Positions 1 to 8,920 of a DNA stretch of 64,000 nucleotides are shown in pieces; position 1 is the first letter of the stretch, and each line of letters starts with the position of its first letter. A model generated the notes under the pieces. The model had not been told where the DNA came from. It saw only the letters and a list, made by a program, of their open reading frames with translations, and did no database searches. A program made the translations under genes and the position numbers. Source of the DNA: Bradyrhizobium erythrophlei (lineage in GTDB: Bacteria; Pseudomonadota; Alphaproteobacteria; Rhizobiales; Xanthobacteraceae). Location of the stretch: NCBI GenBank assembly GCA_900129675.1, contig FSRD01000003.1, positions 682,001 to 746,000 of the forward strand, given 5' to 3'.

Positions 1-1
1 C

Positions 2-1456
2 ACAAGCCTGACGCAATCGGTCGAAATGCAGGCAATGCTCGAGAAGCGGGTGCTCAAGGTGCCTGAAGTCAAAGAGGCGTTCGCGCGCACGGGCTCGGCG
101 GAAGTTGCGACCGACCCGATGCCGCCGTCTGGGTCGGATGGGTACATAATGCTGAAGCCAAGGAAGGAGTGGCCCGATCCCGGCAAGTCGAAGGCCGCCG
201 TTGTTTCGGATATCCAGGAGGCGTTCGTAGATGTCCCCGGAAGCGTCTATGGGATTTCGCAACCGATCCAGCAACGCATGAACGAAACCGTATCGGGTAT
301 CCGCAGCGACGTCGCCGTCAAGATATTCGGTGACGATCTGGACGTACTAATCCAATCGGCGGCCCGGGTCCAGGCGATCCTGCAGAACGTGCAGGGGGCA
401 GCGGATGTCAAAACTGAGCAGACCTCGGGATTGCCGATACTCACCGTCAAACTGAACCGCCAAACCTTGTCGCGCTACGGGATCAGCGTCGGAGATGTCC
501 AGAACCTGGTGGAAATCGCGGTTGGCGGCAAGAACGCGGGCCGGGTGTTTGAGGGAGATCGCCGCTTTGAGATTGTCGTGCGGCTCCCGGAACATCTGCG
601 CTCGGACATCCAGGCAATCAGGTCGTTGCCGGTCCCGCTGCCGCCGATCGAGAATCCGGCCAAGGCAACCGCGGCTCTATGGGGCAATTCCCCGCTTGCC
701 CAAATCCGTTATGTACCTTTGTCAGAGCTCGCCCAGGTCGATCTGGCGCCCGGTCCCAATCTGATCAGCCGCGAAGACGGGAAGCGGCGGATCGTCGTCA
801 CTGCGAATGTAAGAGGCCGCGACCTCAGTTCATTCGTCGCTGACGCACAACAGCAGGTGGCGGAGAAGGTCAAGGTCCCGGCCGGCTACTGGCTCGGATG
901 GGGCGGTCAGTTCGAACAGCTCGTCTCCGCGACGCAGCGGCTGATGGTCGTCGTGCCGCTCGCGCTACTGCTGATTCTCCTGCTCCTGTTTATCAGCCTG
1001 GGATCGATGCCGGATGCGCTGCTGGTGTTCAGCGGCGTGCCGCTTGCCCTGACCGGAGGGGTTGTCGCGCTTCTGCTGCGGGGAATCCCGCTTTCCATCA
1101 GCGCCGCCATCGGCTTCATCGCGCTCTCCGGGGTGGCGGTGCTCAACGGCCTGGTCATCATCACATTCATCGAAAAACGCCGCCGGGAGGGACATGCGCT
1201 GGTCGACGCGGTTCGGGAAGGCGCGCTCGTGCGGCTGCGGCCGGTCGTGATGACCGCGCTCGTAGCCTCCCTGGGCTTTGTCCCGATGGCGATTGCCACT
1301 GGCGCCGGGGCCGAAGTGCAGCGACCGCTTGCGACCGTTGTGATCGGCGGGGTCATTTCATCGACCATTCTTACATTGCTGGTTCTACCCGCTCTCTACG
1401 TGCTTTTTAGGCGGGAGACCCGCTCGAACATCGCGGCGGTCGCTGACGCAAATTAA
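2..1456 (+). CDS. Heavy-metal efflux RND pump, CzcA/CusA type, 3' part
   Basis: The reading frame is open from the left edge (codon boundary at base 2), so this is the C-terminal 484 residues of a roughly 1,000-residue inner-membrane proton antiporter that exports metal cations through a tripartite envelope pump. The segment GTAEVATDPMPPS-like (here GSAEVATDPMPPSGSDG), followed by MLKPRKEW, is typical of the periplasmic porter domain of HME-RND proteins. The last third holds the expected hydrophobic helices, including the GVAVLNGLVIITFIEKRRREG segment and the final PVVMTALVASLGFVPMAIATG helix. The charged residues that fix metal preference lie mostly upstream, so Cu/Ag versus Co/Zn/Cd cannot be told. 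A small exported protein follows after 11 bases and may be cotranscribed. Confidence 0.93.
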   Translation, partial: TSLTQSVEMQAMLEKRVLKVPEVKEAFARTGSAEVATDPMPPSGSDGYIMLKPRKEWPDPGKSKAAVVSDIQEAFVDVPGSVYGISQPIQQRMNETVSGIRSDVAVKIFGDDLDVLIQSAARVQAILQNVQGAADVKTEQTSGLPILTVKLNRQTLSRYGISVGDVQNLVEIAVGGKNAGRVFEGDRRFEIVVRLPEHLRSDIQAIRSLPVPLPPIENPAKATAALWGNSPLAQIRYVPLSELAQVDLAPGPNLISREDGKRRIVVTANVRGRDLSSFVADAQQQVAEKVKVPAGYWLGWGGQFEQLVSATQRLMVVVPLALLLILLLLFISLGSMPDALLVFSGVPLALTGGVVALLLRGIPLSISAAIGFIALSGVAVLNGLVIITFIEKRRREGHALVDAVREGALVRLRPVVMTALVASLGFVPMAIATGAGAEVQRPLATVVIGGVISSTILTLLVLPALYVLFRRETRSNIAAVADAN

Positions 1457-1467
1457 GGAGAACGATC

Positions 1468-1839
1468 ATGAGATTCGTAATGGCAATCCTAGCGGCTCTC
1501 TCGATGGCTTCGCCGGCTTTTGCCGAGGAGTATGAAAAAGGACCGAATGGCGGCCTGATGCTGGACGTCGCCGGCATTGATGCCGAACTGATGACATCGG
1601 GCAACGTCGTTACGATCAACGTCTTTGAGGCGTACAAAGCGAAACCGGTCTCGACAAAGGGCTATACGGCTGCGGTGCTCATTGTCAGCGGCGCTAATCG
1701 CGAGCCCGTCACTCTGACGCAGTCGGGCGAGAACAGCCTGAAGGGCGAGGCGAAGAAGCCGATTCCGGCAGACGCCACAATCACGCTCACAATCAAGACC
1801 GCCGAAGGAAAATCGGGTCAGGTAAAATTCAAAAAGTAG
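1468..1839 (+). CDS. Small exported protein downstream of the efflux pump
   Basis: This 123-residue protein has a clear Sec signal peptide (MRFVMAILAALSMASPAFA, cleavage after AFA) and a mature part rich in short beta-like segments and lysines. It starts 11 bases after the RND pump stop and is preceded by AAGGAG, which fixes the ATG. The order suggests one transcript with the pump, so a periplasmic role linked to metal efflux is plausible, but no metal-binding Cys/His/Met cluster is visible in the mature protein. I do not recognise a named family. Function is unknown. Confidence 0.8.
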   Translation: MRFVMAILAALSMASPAFAEEYEKGPNGGLMLDVAGIDAELMTSGNVVTINVFEAYKAKPVSTKGYTAAVLIVSGANREPVTLTQSGENSLKGEAKKPIPADATITLTIKTAEGKSGQVKFKK

Positions 1840-1876
1840 GCACATCGATTGCGGCGCCAACTTTCTGACGGATCGC

Positions 1877-2335
1877 ATGTCTATTGAGCAGAGAGCATCG
1901 TCCGGTTACGTAGGCGACGTGGCTCGACCCTGCGCCCGCCTTGCGGGTCGGCGCGTCGGCCGTTTGCTTGGTCTGCTGATCCTGTCGTCATTTGCTTTGC
2001 TTGCAGCCGACGCAGGGCGGGAGTTGCGAGCGGAAGCGCCAAGGGCCAGGATCGTCGGATTGGGCGCCGCGACATGCCAGCAATTCAGGGATGACGTCAG
2101 ATCCAATCCCTTGGTTCGGCGGGACTATCTGGCGTGGGCTCAAGGATTCATGAGCGGCATCCTATTGGGCAGGCCGCCCGGTACCGACGAGGGTCTCGAT
2201 CTCAACCCCGTGACCTTCGGGCTCATTAGCCAGCTTCAGTTTCTGGAAGATCACTGCGCGACGCACACGTCACTGGATTTTTCCGATGCCGTCGAAGCGC
2301 TTTACAAGCGGCTTCGGCAGGAAGGCAAGATGTGA
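1877..2335 (+). CDS. Hypothetical exported or membrane-anchored protein, 152 aa
   Basis: The N-terminal 55 residues are arginine-rich and include one hydrophobic stretch (LLGLLILSSFALLAADAG), consistent with an uncleaved or late-cleaved signal. The rest, starting near TCQQFRDDV, is a compact helical domain with two cysteines, the aromatic segment DYLAWAQGFMSG and a C-terminal helix ending in YKRLRQEGKM. This resembles small periplasmic Rap1a/HdeA-like helical proteins, but the match is only by eye. It follows the previous gene by 37 bases. The start could be further in, because the first 30 residues have poor protein-like composition. Confidence 0.6.
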   Translation: MSIEQRASSGYVGDVARPCARLAGRRVGRLLGLLILSSFALLAADAGRELRAEAPRARIVGLGAATCQQFRDDVRSNPLVRRDYLAWAQGFMSGILLGRPPGTDEGLDLNPVTFGLISQLQFLEDHCATHTSLDFSDAVEALYKRLRQEGKM

Positions 2336-3221
2336 GATTGCGGTGACGTTAAATTTCACCGTAAGACTCAGGCACTGGAGGTCGCGTGAAAACGCTAATT
2401 TCCTGAACCGGATCAACGTGATTTGCCCTGTCCAGTCCCTCTAGAGAAAATATTCCTCTTCCCATTTGCCCCAAATCAGCTCTACAAACCTCGCCGTCTC
2501 ATCCCCCACGAGGGGCGTATCATGATCGTCACGGACGTTGGGATGGGATGCGGTGGACGCGGCGGCGTCGTGCGTGAAACGAATTGCAGGGTGGGTCGAC
2601 AAGACCTCTGAGCGATCGACGGCACGCAGACGAACGATGCTAACGCGTACGGCAAAACCGTGTGGTCCTGGCACCCGTTGCTGGTGTCAAGTTGGCGGAG
2701 GCAAAGTCGACCCGACCGGGTGCGGACGTGCCATTAATTCGTCGACGACGGTGACAAGACGAATTCGTCGCCGGGGAGAGCGCGATATAAGCCGTTAAAA
2801 CCATTGCGTGCGGGAATGTCGGGTGATTTCCGGTGAACCTGTGGTGACTACCCTGTGCTTACTACCAATGCACAGGGGCTGCGGGTGCATCGGGCACCCG
2901 GCATTCCCCACGCCCTCCCAAGGGCGAACGTTCCAGCACGACCCGGGCGCATTGCGCTGCGGGATAAAACGCGCGTGTGTGAGTTCGGTTTGCGTCCCCG
3001 GACAGTGACGCTTCACGAAGAGAATATTCGTGCTGTCGGCGCCCGGTGCCTTGGGCGAAAGTGGGCTGCGGACGGCGGTTTCGGCCGCGACCCGTGGCGA
3101 AAAAATCACAGTAAGCGGCCAAGTGCTTCGACGTCTCGGCTTGGCGTTGCGGTCGGGAATTTTTGGAGTAGCTAGGTTCTGAACGTATGCGCCTGCATGA
3201 ATCGCGGGACGGGAGACGCAA
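2336..3221. other. Long intergenic region before the porin, with two tandem hairpins
   Basis: No convincing gene is present in these 886 bases. Short open frames on both strands have arginine- and cysteine-rich, non-protein-like composition. Two adjacent inverted repeats are visible: CCCTGTGC at 2851-2858 pairs with GCACAGGG at 2870-2877, and CGGGTGC at 2882-2888 pairs with GCACCCG at 2894-2900. The stretch 2850-3050 resembles an intergenic repeat I associate with Bradyrhizobium. The 3' end must contain the porin promoter and leader. Confidence 0.5.
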
Positions 3222-4808
3222 ATGAAAGCGATGCGAACCCTTGTTCTTGGCTCCGCGGCAGGCCTGATCGCCATTAGCAGCGCGCAGGCAGCCGACCTTC
3301 CGGTCAAGGCCAAGGCGGTGGAATATGTGCGGATCTGCTCGCTGTATGGCGCCGGCTTCTTCTTCATCCCGGGTACCGATACCTGCATCAAGCTCGGCGG
3401 CTATTTCCGCGCCGACGTCACCTTCAACGGCAGCACGCACGGCCAGCCGGCCTGGAACGGCGATCTCGGCGAGCAGAACCGCTTCCACGACTACTATGCT
3501 GCGCGGTCCCGTCTGGCGCTAACGGTCGATACCCGCACCGCCAGCGAATACGGCGTGGTCCGCACCTTCATGCAAGCCAATATCCAATTCACGACCCAGG
3601 GCAGCAACACCGTCAACCCGGCCAACTTCACCGCATCGGCGAGCGCCGGCACAAACACGGCCCTGCTCAACCAGCCCGACGAAGGCTACGTCGCGACGGA
3701 GTACATTTTCCTCCAGTTCGCCGGCTTCACCTTCGGCAAGTCTGCCTCGGCCTACGCATCGCCCTGGCAGGGTTTCCCGGGCAACATCTCGTCGTTCCTG
3801 CTCGGCGGTCAAAATACCGACACCGGCGTCAACAACATCCAGTACACCGCCCAGTTCGGTAACGGCGTGTCCGGCACCATTGGTCTTGATGATCCCGTCG
3901 TCTGGGACCGCACTGCGGTCTACAATCTGTCGCTTCCGCTCAATGCCACACTGAACTCGGGCAACGCTTACGCGGGCTTCCATGCGCCAGACGTCGTGGG
4001 CAACATCCGCGTCGACCAGGCCTGGGGCCTGTTCCAGGTCTCGGCGGCGGCACATGAGGTCAGCGGTTCCTACAACATCCTCAACGCCGTTGCTGCCCCT
4101 GCCGGTTCTGTCGGCTTGCCTGGCGCCTCGTCGACCGCGCTGTCGGAAATCTCCGGCCACCCCGAGACCAAATGGGGCGGCTCGGTCATGGCGGCATTGC
4201 AGATCAAGAACCTTCCGACCGGAACGGGCGATGATTTCAAGATCGACGCTAGCTACGCGAAGGGAGAAACGAAAAACGTCATTTCCACCGCCGCGGCCTC
4301 GCCGAGCTTTGCGATGTTCGGCGGCACCGGTGCGGCCGGCGCCTATCAGAGCATCGGGTTCGGTGCGACGACGGATGCGGTCTATCTTCCGGTGGCGAAT
4401 GGCGGCGACGGTTCGCTGCATCTGACGACGGCTTACGGCGTCCGCGGCGCCTTCAACCACAACTGGAATCCGAACTGGTCGACGAGCCTCTTTGGAAGCT
4501 ATTCCGCCGTTCGATATGACGGGACGGCGAAGGCCTTTATGTGCGCCAACTACACGACGCCGGCCAAGGCCGTCAGTGCGGATTACGTCTGCAACCCCGA
4601 CTACAACGTCTCGCAGCTTGGCGTTATCACCCGCTGGGTGCCGGTGAAGAACCTGACCTTCTCGGCCGAAGTCCAGTGGTTCCACCTCGACCAGATGTTC
4701 CAAGGTACGGCCGTGCTCGGGCCCGCGGCTCCCAAGCCGACGGCGCGGTACGAGTTCAAGGACCAGGATGCGGTTTCGCTGCAGGTTCGGGCGCAGCGCA
4801 ACTTCTGA
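3222..4808 (+). CDS. Outer-membrane porin, Rhizobiales Porin_2 type
   Basis: This 528-residue protein forms a passive diffusion channel in the outer membrane. It has a standard signal peptide (MKAMRTLVLGSAAGLIAISSAQAADLPVK) followed by the family hallmark: an early cysteine pair region, VRICSLYGAGFFFIPGTDTCIKLGGYFRADV. The rest shows alternating beta-strand patterns and ends in the aromatic residue F (QVRAQRNF), as outer-membrane barrels do. The ATG follows GGGAGACGCAA. Length is at the upper end for this family. It has no operon partner. Related genomes carry many paralogues, so substrate preference cannot be inferred. Confidence 0.95.
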   Translation: MKAMRTLVLGSAAGLIAISSAQAADLPVKAKAVEYVRICSLYGAGFFFIPGTDTCIKLGGYFRADVTFNGSTHGQPAWNGDLGEQNRFHDYYAARSRLALTVDTRTASEYGVVRTFMQANIQFTTQGSNTVNPANFTASASAGTNTALLNQPDEGYVATEYIFLQFAGFTFGKSASAYASPWQGFPGNISSFLLGGQNTDTGVNNIQYTAQFGNGVSGTIGLDDPVVWDRTAVYNLSLPLNATLNSGNAYAGFHAPDVVGNIRVDQAWGLFQVSAAAHEVSGSYNILNAVAAPAGSVGLPGASSTALSEISGHPETKWGGSVMAALQIKNLPTGTGDDFKIDASYAKGETKNVISTAAASPSFAMFGGTGAAGAYQSIGFGATTDAVYLPVANGGDGSLHLTTAYGVRGAFNHNWNPNWSTSLFGSYSAVRYDGTAKAFMCANYTTPAKAVSADYVCNPDYNVSQLGVITRWVPVKNLTFSAEVQWFHLDQMFQGTAVLGPAAPKPTARYEFKDQDAVSLQVRAQRNF

Positions 4809-5222
4809 CCGCGGGCGTTTGGGGTCGACGCCGCGGCGAGGCGAGGGGAAATTACCTTGCGTCGCGGCGGCGATTGAATTACCGAGGCCACCAGGCCAAG
4901 AAAATAATCCTGCATACGGCGATCGGACGGTGCTGTCGGCTCAGTGGCGCGTTGTTCTTCGTCGTCGATCATCAGGCCGATGTAGTTTTTTCCCGGCTCA
5001 CGCTTCTGCGTGGACATGGCGCTGGCTCCAGCGGCTGCCGATCCGGCGAGCATGCAGCGGCTATGGACAATCGAACGTGGACCGAAGGCACCGAATCCGC
5101 AGGCCGGCTTTAATCAAGCGTTCATCGTGTTCGTGAATGCACTGTCAACCAATCACAATCTAGAGTAGGTCCGAACAGGCGCGGGACAATTCCGGGGGAA
5201 GGCGTCGACAGGAGTTATCGGG
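4809..5222. other. Intergenic region, possible gene remnant on minus strand
   Basis: No well-supported gene. On the minus strand a frame starting with ATG at 5017 encodes a short stretch of ordinary composition (STQKREPGKNYIGLMIDDEE...) before it runs into the antisense of the porin gene. It may be a truncated gene, but nothing else supports it. The right end carries the leader of the Flp pilin gene. Confidence 0.3.
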
Positions 5223-5387
5223 ATGCGACGGTTATTGACCAAATTTCTGGGTGATGAGTCCGGCGCGACGGCCATCGAATATGCCATCATCGCGGCCGGC
5301 ATCAGCATCGTCATCGTCGCCTCCGTGAACGGCATCGGCACCAAACTCACCACCACTTTCACCACGGTGAGCACCTCACTGAAGTAA
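5223..5387 (+). CDS. Flp/Fap-type pilin subunit, 54 aa
   Basis: This short gene encodes a type IVb Flp pilin, the subunit of tight-adherence pili in the inner membrane and on the cell surface. The sequence shows the class signature: a basic N-terminus (MRRLLTKFLGDESG) followed by ATAIEYAIIAAGISIVIVA, where prepilin peptidase would cut after the glycine before AT and the glutamate-tyrosine pair EY is the assembly-critical Glu. A short Thr/Ser-rich tail completes it. RBS-like GGAGTTATCGGG precedes the ATG. No cpa/tad assembly genes are nearby, so this is an orphan copy that would depend on a tad locus elsewhere. Confidence 0.9.
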   Translation: MRRLLTKFLGDESGATAIEYAIIAAGISIVIVASVNGIGTKLTTTFTTVSTSLK

Positions 5388-5393
5388 GCCGGC

Positions 5394-5627
5394 TCAACCT
5401 TCTTCATTCGCATTCAACGCCCGCATCATCGCGATCCGTGCGAACATCAGCCAGCCGCCGCCAGTCTCCGCGGCATTGATCAAATTCTCGACCGCGACCT
5501 GCCAGCATTGGCTTTGCTGGGCGTCTTCCGGCAGCTTCATGATGTGATCGGCGGCGTGCTGCAGCGTCGCGAGCTTGCGGCCGGAGCGTAGCGCTATCGG
5601 TTCATCGAACGGCGTCGACCACGGCAT
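5394..5627 (-). CDS. Small conserved-looking protein next to ku, 77 aa
   Basis: A 77-residue soluble protein with an amphipathic helical pattern (RKLATLQHAADHIMKLPEDAQQSQCWQVAVENLINAAETGG). It lies immediately downstream of ku on the same strand (27-base gap) and reads as a real protein by composition. I have no function for it. Similar short proteins occur beside ku in related genomes as far as I recall. It converges on the Flp pilin gene, leaving 6 bases between the two stops. Confidence 0.6.
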   Translation of the reverse strand: MPWSTPFDEPIALRSGRKLATLQHAADHIMKLPEDAQQSQCWQVAVENLINAAETGGGWLMFARIAMMRALNANEEG

Positions 5628-5654
5628 CGCGGGCTACCGCAACCGTCCGTCCGG

Positions 5655-6644
5655 CTATCCAGCCTTCTTTGATCGAGCGGGCGTGCGCACCGGCTTCTCC
5701 GCCTTCTTCGGCGTTTCCTTCACGGCTTCCTTCACGGCGCGCTTGCCGCCGCCGCTGATCGGCAGCAGCATCTCGCGCTGGCCGGAGGCTGCCTTCTTCG
5801 GCTTCTTGCCTTTGGGCCTGGCAGTTTCCTTGTCGGTTTCCTTGGCGGCCGCAGGGGCAGATTGCTTTTCGCTGGCGAGGCTGCGTTTGAGCGCGTCCAT
5901 CAGATTGATGACGTTGCCGGCGGTTTTCGGCGCGGCCTTCGCGGCGGTCGTAACCCCGTTGCGTTTCTGATTGATCAGTTCGATCAGCGCGGATTCGTAA
6001 CGATCCTCGAATTCTTCCGGCTCGAAGGAGCCGGATTTCTGCTCGACGATATGCTTGGCCAGATCCAGCATGTCCTTGGTGACTTTGACATCCTGGATGT
6101 CGTCGAAATATTCCTTTTCGCTGCGGACCTCATAGGGGTAACGCAGCAGCGTGCCCAGCAGGCCCTTGTCCAGCGGCTCCAGCGCGATGATGTGCTCGCG
6201 GTTGGTCAGCACCACGCGGCCGATCGCGACTTTGTTCATGCTCTTGATGGTTTCGCGGATCACCGCGAACGCGTCGTGGCCGACCTTGCCGTCCGGTACG
6301 AGATAATAGGGGCGGATCAGATAGCGGTTGTCGATATCGGTCTTCGGCACGAATTCGTCGATCTCGATGGTGCGGGTCGATTCCAGCGCGATGTCGTCGA
6401 GTTCGTCCTTCGACACCTCGATGTAGGTGTCGGTGTCGATCTTGTAGCCCTTCATGATGTCTTCGGCGGCCACTTCCTCGCCGGTGTCGGCATCGACCTT
6501 GGCATATTTGATGCGATGGCCGGTCTTGCGATTGATCTGGTTGAAAGAGACCTTCTCGGTGTCCGACGTCGCCGGATACAGGGCGACAGGGCAGGTCACG
6601 AGCGAAAGGCGCAAAAAGCCTTTCCAGTTGGCGCGGGGGGCCAT
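5655..6644 (-). CDS. ku: Prokaryotic Ku, DNA-end-binding protein
   Basis: Ku forms a homodimeric ring that binds double-strand DNA ends and recruits LigD in non-homologous end joining. The 329-residue protein starts MAPRANWKGFLRLSLVTCPVALYPA, the conserved N-terminus of bacterial Ku, followed by the beta-barrel ring domain (INRKTGHRIKYAKVD, then EIDEFVPKTDIDNRYLIRPYYLVPDGK). The C-terminal 80 residues are lysine- and alanine-rich, the low-complexity DNA-binding tail seen in many Ku proteins. No ligD gene is present in the window, so the partner must lie elsewhere. Confidence 0.96.
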   Translation of the reverse strand: MAPRANWKGFLRLSLVTCPVALYPATSDTEKVSFNQINRKTGHRIKYAKVDADTGEEVAAEDIMKGYKIDTDTYIEVSKDELDDIALESTRTIEIDEFVPKTDIDNRYLIRPYYLVPDGKVGHDAFAVIRETIKSMNKVAIGRVVLTNREHIIALEPLDKGLLGTLLRYPYEVRSEKEYFDDIQDVKVTKDMLDLAKHIVEQKSGSFEPEEFEDRYESALIELINQKRNGVTTAAKAAPKTAGNVINLMDALKRSLASEKQSAPAAAKETDKETARPKGKKPKKAASGQREMLLPISGGGKRAVKEAVKETPKKAEKPVRTPARSKKAG

Positions 6645-6907
6645 GGGGGAAACTCCGAAAACGCAACTGACGAAGGGCGGAGGATACCACCGGGGCAGGC
6701 GGTTTCAAACATGGCGGGGCGGGGAATCTCGCAACGGCGTTAACCGTGCCCCGGGGGAAGGTTCGATCCGCTGCGACCCTTTTGCATGGATCGGCCTCAC
6801 GCCGCGGTGCCCAAAGATCGGAACATGATCTTCCATCACGCGTTGCTTTCGACAGGCGGTGTCGAGGCATTGGCCGACATTACAGGCACTTAGGAAGTGA
6901 GGTCCCC

Positions 6908-7060
6908 ATGGTAACGCGTCGACATGGCCAGATTGTCGAAACCCCGACCGAGGCACGCCAGGCCGAACCAGGCCCCTCGGTGCTTGCACTTTTGACGGCG
7001 TCCACCGGGCTCGCGGTATTGATCCTTGGCGTGGTCTGGTTCGTGTTCTTCCGGACCTGA
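6908..7060 (+). CDS. Small single-pass membrane protein, 50 aa
   Basis: The longer frame extends upstream, but the region before 6908 has non-protein-like composition. The ATG at 6908 is preceded by AGGAAGTGAGG, so I start here. The product has a hydrophilic N-terminus (MVTRRHGQIVETPTEARQAE) and one membrane helix (VLALLTASTGLAVLILGVVWFVFF) with a short RT tail. Function unknown. Such proteins are often small membrane-stress or assembly factors, but nothing here shows that. Confidence 0.55.
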   Translation: MVTRRHGQIVETPTEARQAEPGPSVLALLTASTGLAVLILGVVWFVFFRT

Positions 7061-7213
7061 GCGGCGGTCGCGCGGCGAGGCTGGCTCTGGAGGAGGTGAT
7101 GATCGCGCCAACACCGCAAGCCGAACCAGGCCGGCGAGCGTCGGTTGCCGGCCGTGGTCGATTGGAATAGGACCGTCGCGTCCCGACCCGACAGCCGGAA
7201 ATGCGCGAGCGGT

Positions 7214-7885
7214 ATGAGCCTCACTTACGTCATTCCGGATATCCATGGCCGCGATGATCTGCTCAGCCGTGCGCTGACGAAGATCGCCGCGTACGCCGGC
7301 GGCGAAGCCGGGATCATTGTCATGATCGGCGACTATGTCGACAAGGGCCCGGATAGCAGGCAGGTCATCGACCGGCTGTTGTCAGGCGTTGCCGACCGCC
7401 GGCGCCTTATCGCGCTGAAGGGCAACCACGACGGCATGATGGTGCAGGCGTTGCGGAACCCCGCGAAGATGGCGTCGTGGCTGGAGAAGGGCGGCGACGC
7501 GGCGCTGGCGTCCTACGGCGGCGACCCCTCAGCCGTGCCGCAAACCCACATCGCCTGGCTCGATCGGCTGCAACTGATGCATGTCGACGCACACCGCGTC
7601 TACGTTCACGCCGGTGTCGATCCCGAAGTTCCCCTGGACCGGCAGGACGAGGTAACGATGCTGTGGAAGCGCTATCCGAAGGGATACAAGCACGGCTTCG
7701 GCGAACTTCACGTGGTCCATGGTCACGACAATGATCCCGACGGCCCGCTGCTATACGAAGGCCGCACCAATTTGGACACGCTTGCCTGGCGAACGGGACG
7801 GCTGACGGTCGGGATTTTCGACGACGACAAACCGGGCGGCCCGGTCGATTTTATCGTGGTCACGGGGCCGCCGGCCGGAGGTTAG
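7214..7885 (+). CDS. Calcineurin-like metallophosphatase, PrpA/ApaH-like
   Basis: This 223-residue protein carries the ordered motifs of bacterial PPP-family phosphatases: PDIHGRDDLL (metal-binding DxH), GDYVDKGPDS (GDxVDRG-type), LKGNHDGMM (GNHD), a histidine in YVHAGVDP and a second in VVHGHDNDPDG. It should hydrolyse phosphoester bonds with a di-metal centre in the cytoplasm. Candidate substrates are phosphoserine/threonine proteins or diadenosine tetraphosphate. I start at 7214 (MSLTYVIPD) because upstream codons in the same frame lack family similarity. It stands alone, with no operon partner. Confidence 0.9.
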   Translation: MSLTYVIPDIHGRDDLLSRALTKIAAYAGGEAGIIVMIGDYVDKGPDSRQVIDRLLSGVADRRRLIALKGNHDGMMVQALRNPAKMASWLEKGGDAALASYGGDPSAVPQTHIAWLDRLQLMHVDAHRVYVHAGVDPEVPLDRQDEVTMLWKRYPKGYKHGFGELHVVHGHDNDPDGPLLYEGRTNLDTLAWRTGRLTVGIFDDDKPGGPVDFIVVTGPPAGG

Positions 7886-8097
7886 CGGAACCCTTGCGGT
7901 CGCGGCCTCTTGACGCCCCAGCTACGGCCTCTTGGGGCTTCCGATTCGCCGTGTTAGGCAGCGGTTTGGTCTCTCCGGAGGCTGGCGGCGCGGACGGGAG
8001 ATGCGCCCGGGCCGCCCAAAGCCGTTGTGAAGAACAAGCCGTCATGAAGAAAATGTAATTTTTGCGCTGTGCCCTGTTCATAGCCCGTTCACGCCCG

Positions 8098-8133
8098 TGA
8101 GCCTCATCTTGAGACCAGTTATTGTGAGGCTCA
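8098..8133. promoter_or_regulatory. Inverted repeat upstream of the response regulator
   Basis: TGAGCCTCA at 8098-8106 is the exact reverse complement of TGAGGCTCA at 8125-8133, with 18 bases between. It ends 15 bases before the TTG start of the response regulator, so it could be an operator or a leader hairpin that affects the start. Confidence 0.45.
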
Positions 8134-8148
8134 TTATCGGAGGCCAGC

Positions 8149-8820
8149 TTGCGCCTGCTCGTCGTTGAAGACGATCCGGATCTCAACCGTCAGCTTACGA
8201 CAGCGCTGACAGATGCCGGCTACGTGGTCGATCGCGCGTTTGACGGCGAGGAAGGGCACTTCCTCGGCGACAGCGAACCCTATGACGCCGTCGTGCTCGA
8301 TATCGGCCTGCCCAAGATGGACGGCATCTCGGTGCTGGAGGCATGGCGCCGCAACGGGCGTGCGATGCCGGTATTGATCCTCACCGCGCGCGACCGCTGG
8401 AGCGACAAGGTCCAGGGCTTCGATGCTGGCGCCGACGACTATGTCGCAAAACCGTTTCACCTCGAGGAAATTCTGGCGCGGATTCGCGCGCTGCTGCGCC
8501 GCTCCGCCGGCCACGCCCAGTCCGAGCTGACCTGCGGTCCGGTGTCGCTGGATACGCGCACCGGCCGGGTCAGCGTATCCGGCAATCCGATCAAGATGAC
8601 GTCGCACGAATACCGGCTGCTGGCCTATCTGATGCATCACACCGGACGCGTCGTGTCACGCACCGAACTGGTCGAACATCTCTACGATCAGGATTTCGAC
8701 CGCGACTCCAACACCATTGAAGTGTTCGTTGGCCGCATCCGCAAGAAGCTCGACGTCGATATCATCCAGACCGTGCGCGGGCTCGGCTATCTCTTGACGC
8801 CGCCGGCGCCCGGCGCCTGA
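8149..8820 (+). CDS. OmpR/PhoB-family response regulator, PhoP-like
   Basis: A 223-residue two-component regulator. The receiver domain starts at once with MRLLVVEDDPD (acidic pocket), has the phosphoacceptor Asp51 in VVLDIGLPKMDG, the switch Thr in LILTARD and the conserved Lys in YVAKPFHLEE. A winged-helix DNA-binding domain follows (residues about 125-220: TSHEYRLLAYLMHHTGRVVSRTELVEHLYDQ...DVDIIQTVRGLGYLL). The start codon is TTG after CGGAGGCC. The closest recognised group is PhoP of alphaproteobacteria. The partner kinase follows 100 bases downstream. An inverted repeat lies in the leader and may serve autoregulation. Confidence 0.93.
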   Translation: MRLLVVEDDPDLNRQLTTALTDAGYVVDRAFDGEEGHFLGDSEPYDAVVLDIGLPKMDGISVLEAWRRNGRAMPVLILTARDRWSDKVQGFDAGADDYVAKPFHLEEILARIRALLRRSAGHAQSELTCGPVSLDTRTGRVSVSGNPIKMTSHEYRLLAYLMHHTGRVVSRTELVEHLYDQDFDRDSNTIEVFVGRIRKKLDVDIIQTVRGLGYLLTPPAPGA

Positions 8821-8920
8821 CCGCTGCGCTTGCTCTTGTGGTGGGCATGATATTGTCCGAAAACGGGCCTCCGTCCGCAGGCTCCGGGCCCAAGGACATG
8901 CTTTTCGGGATCATGCTCTG

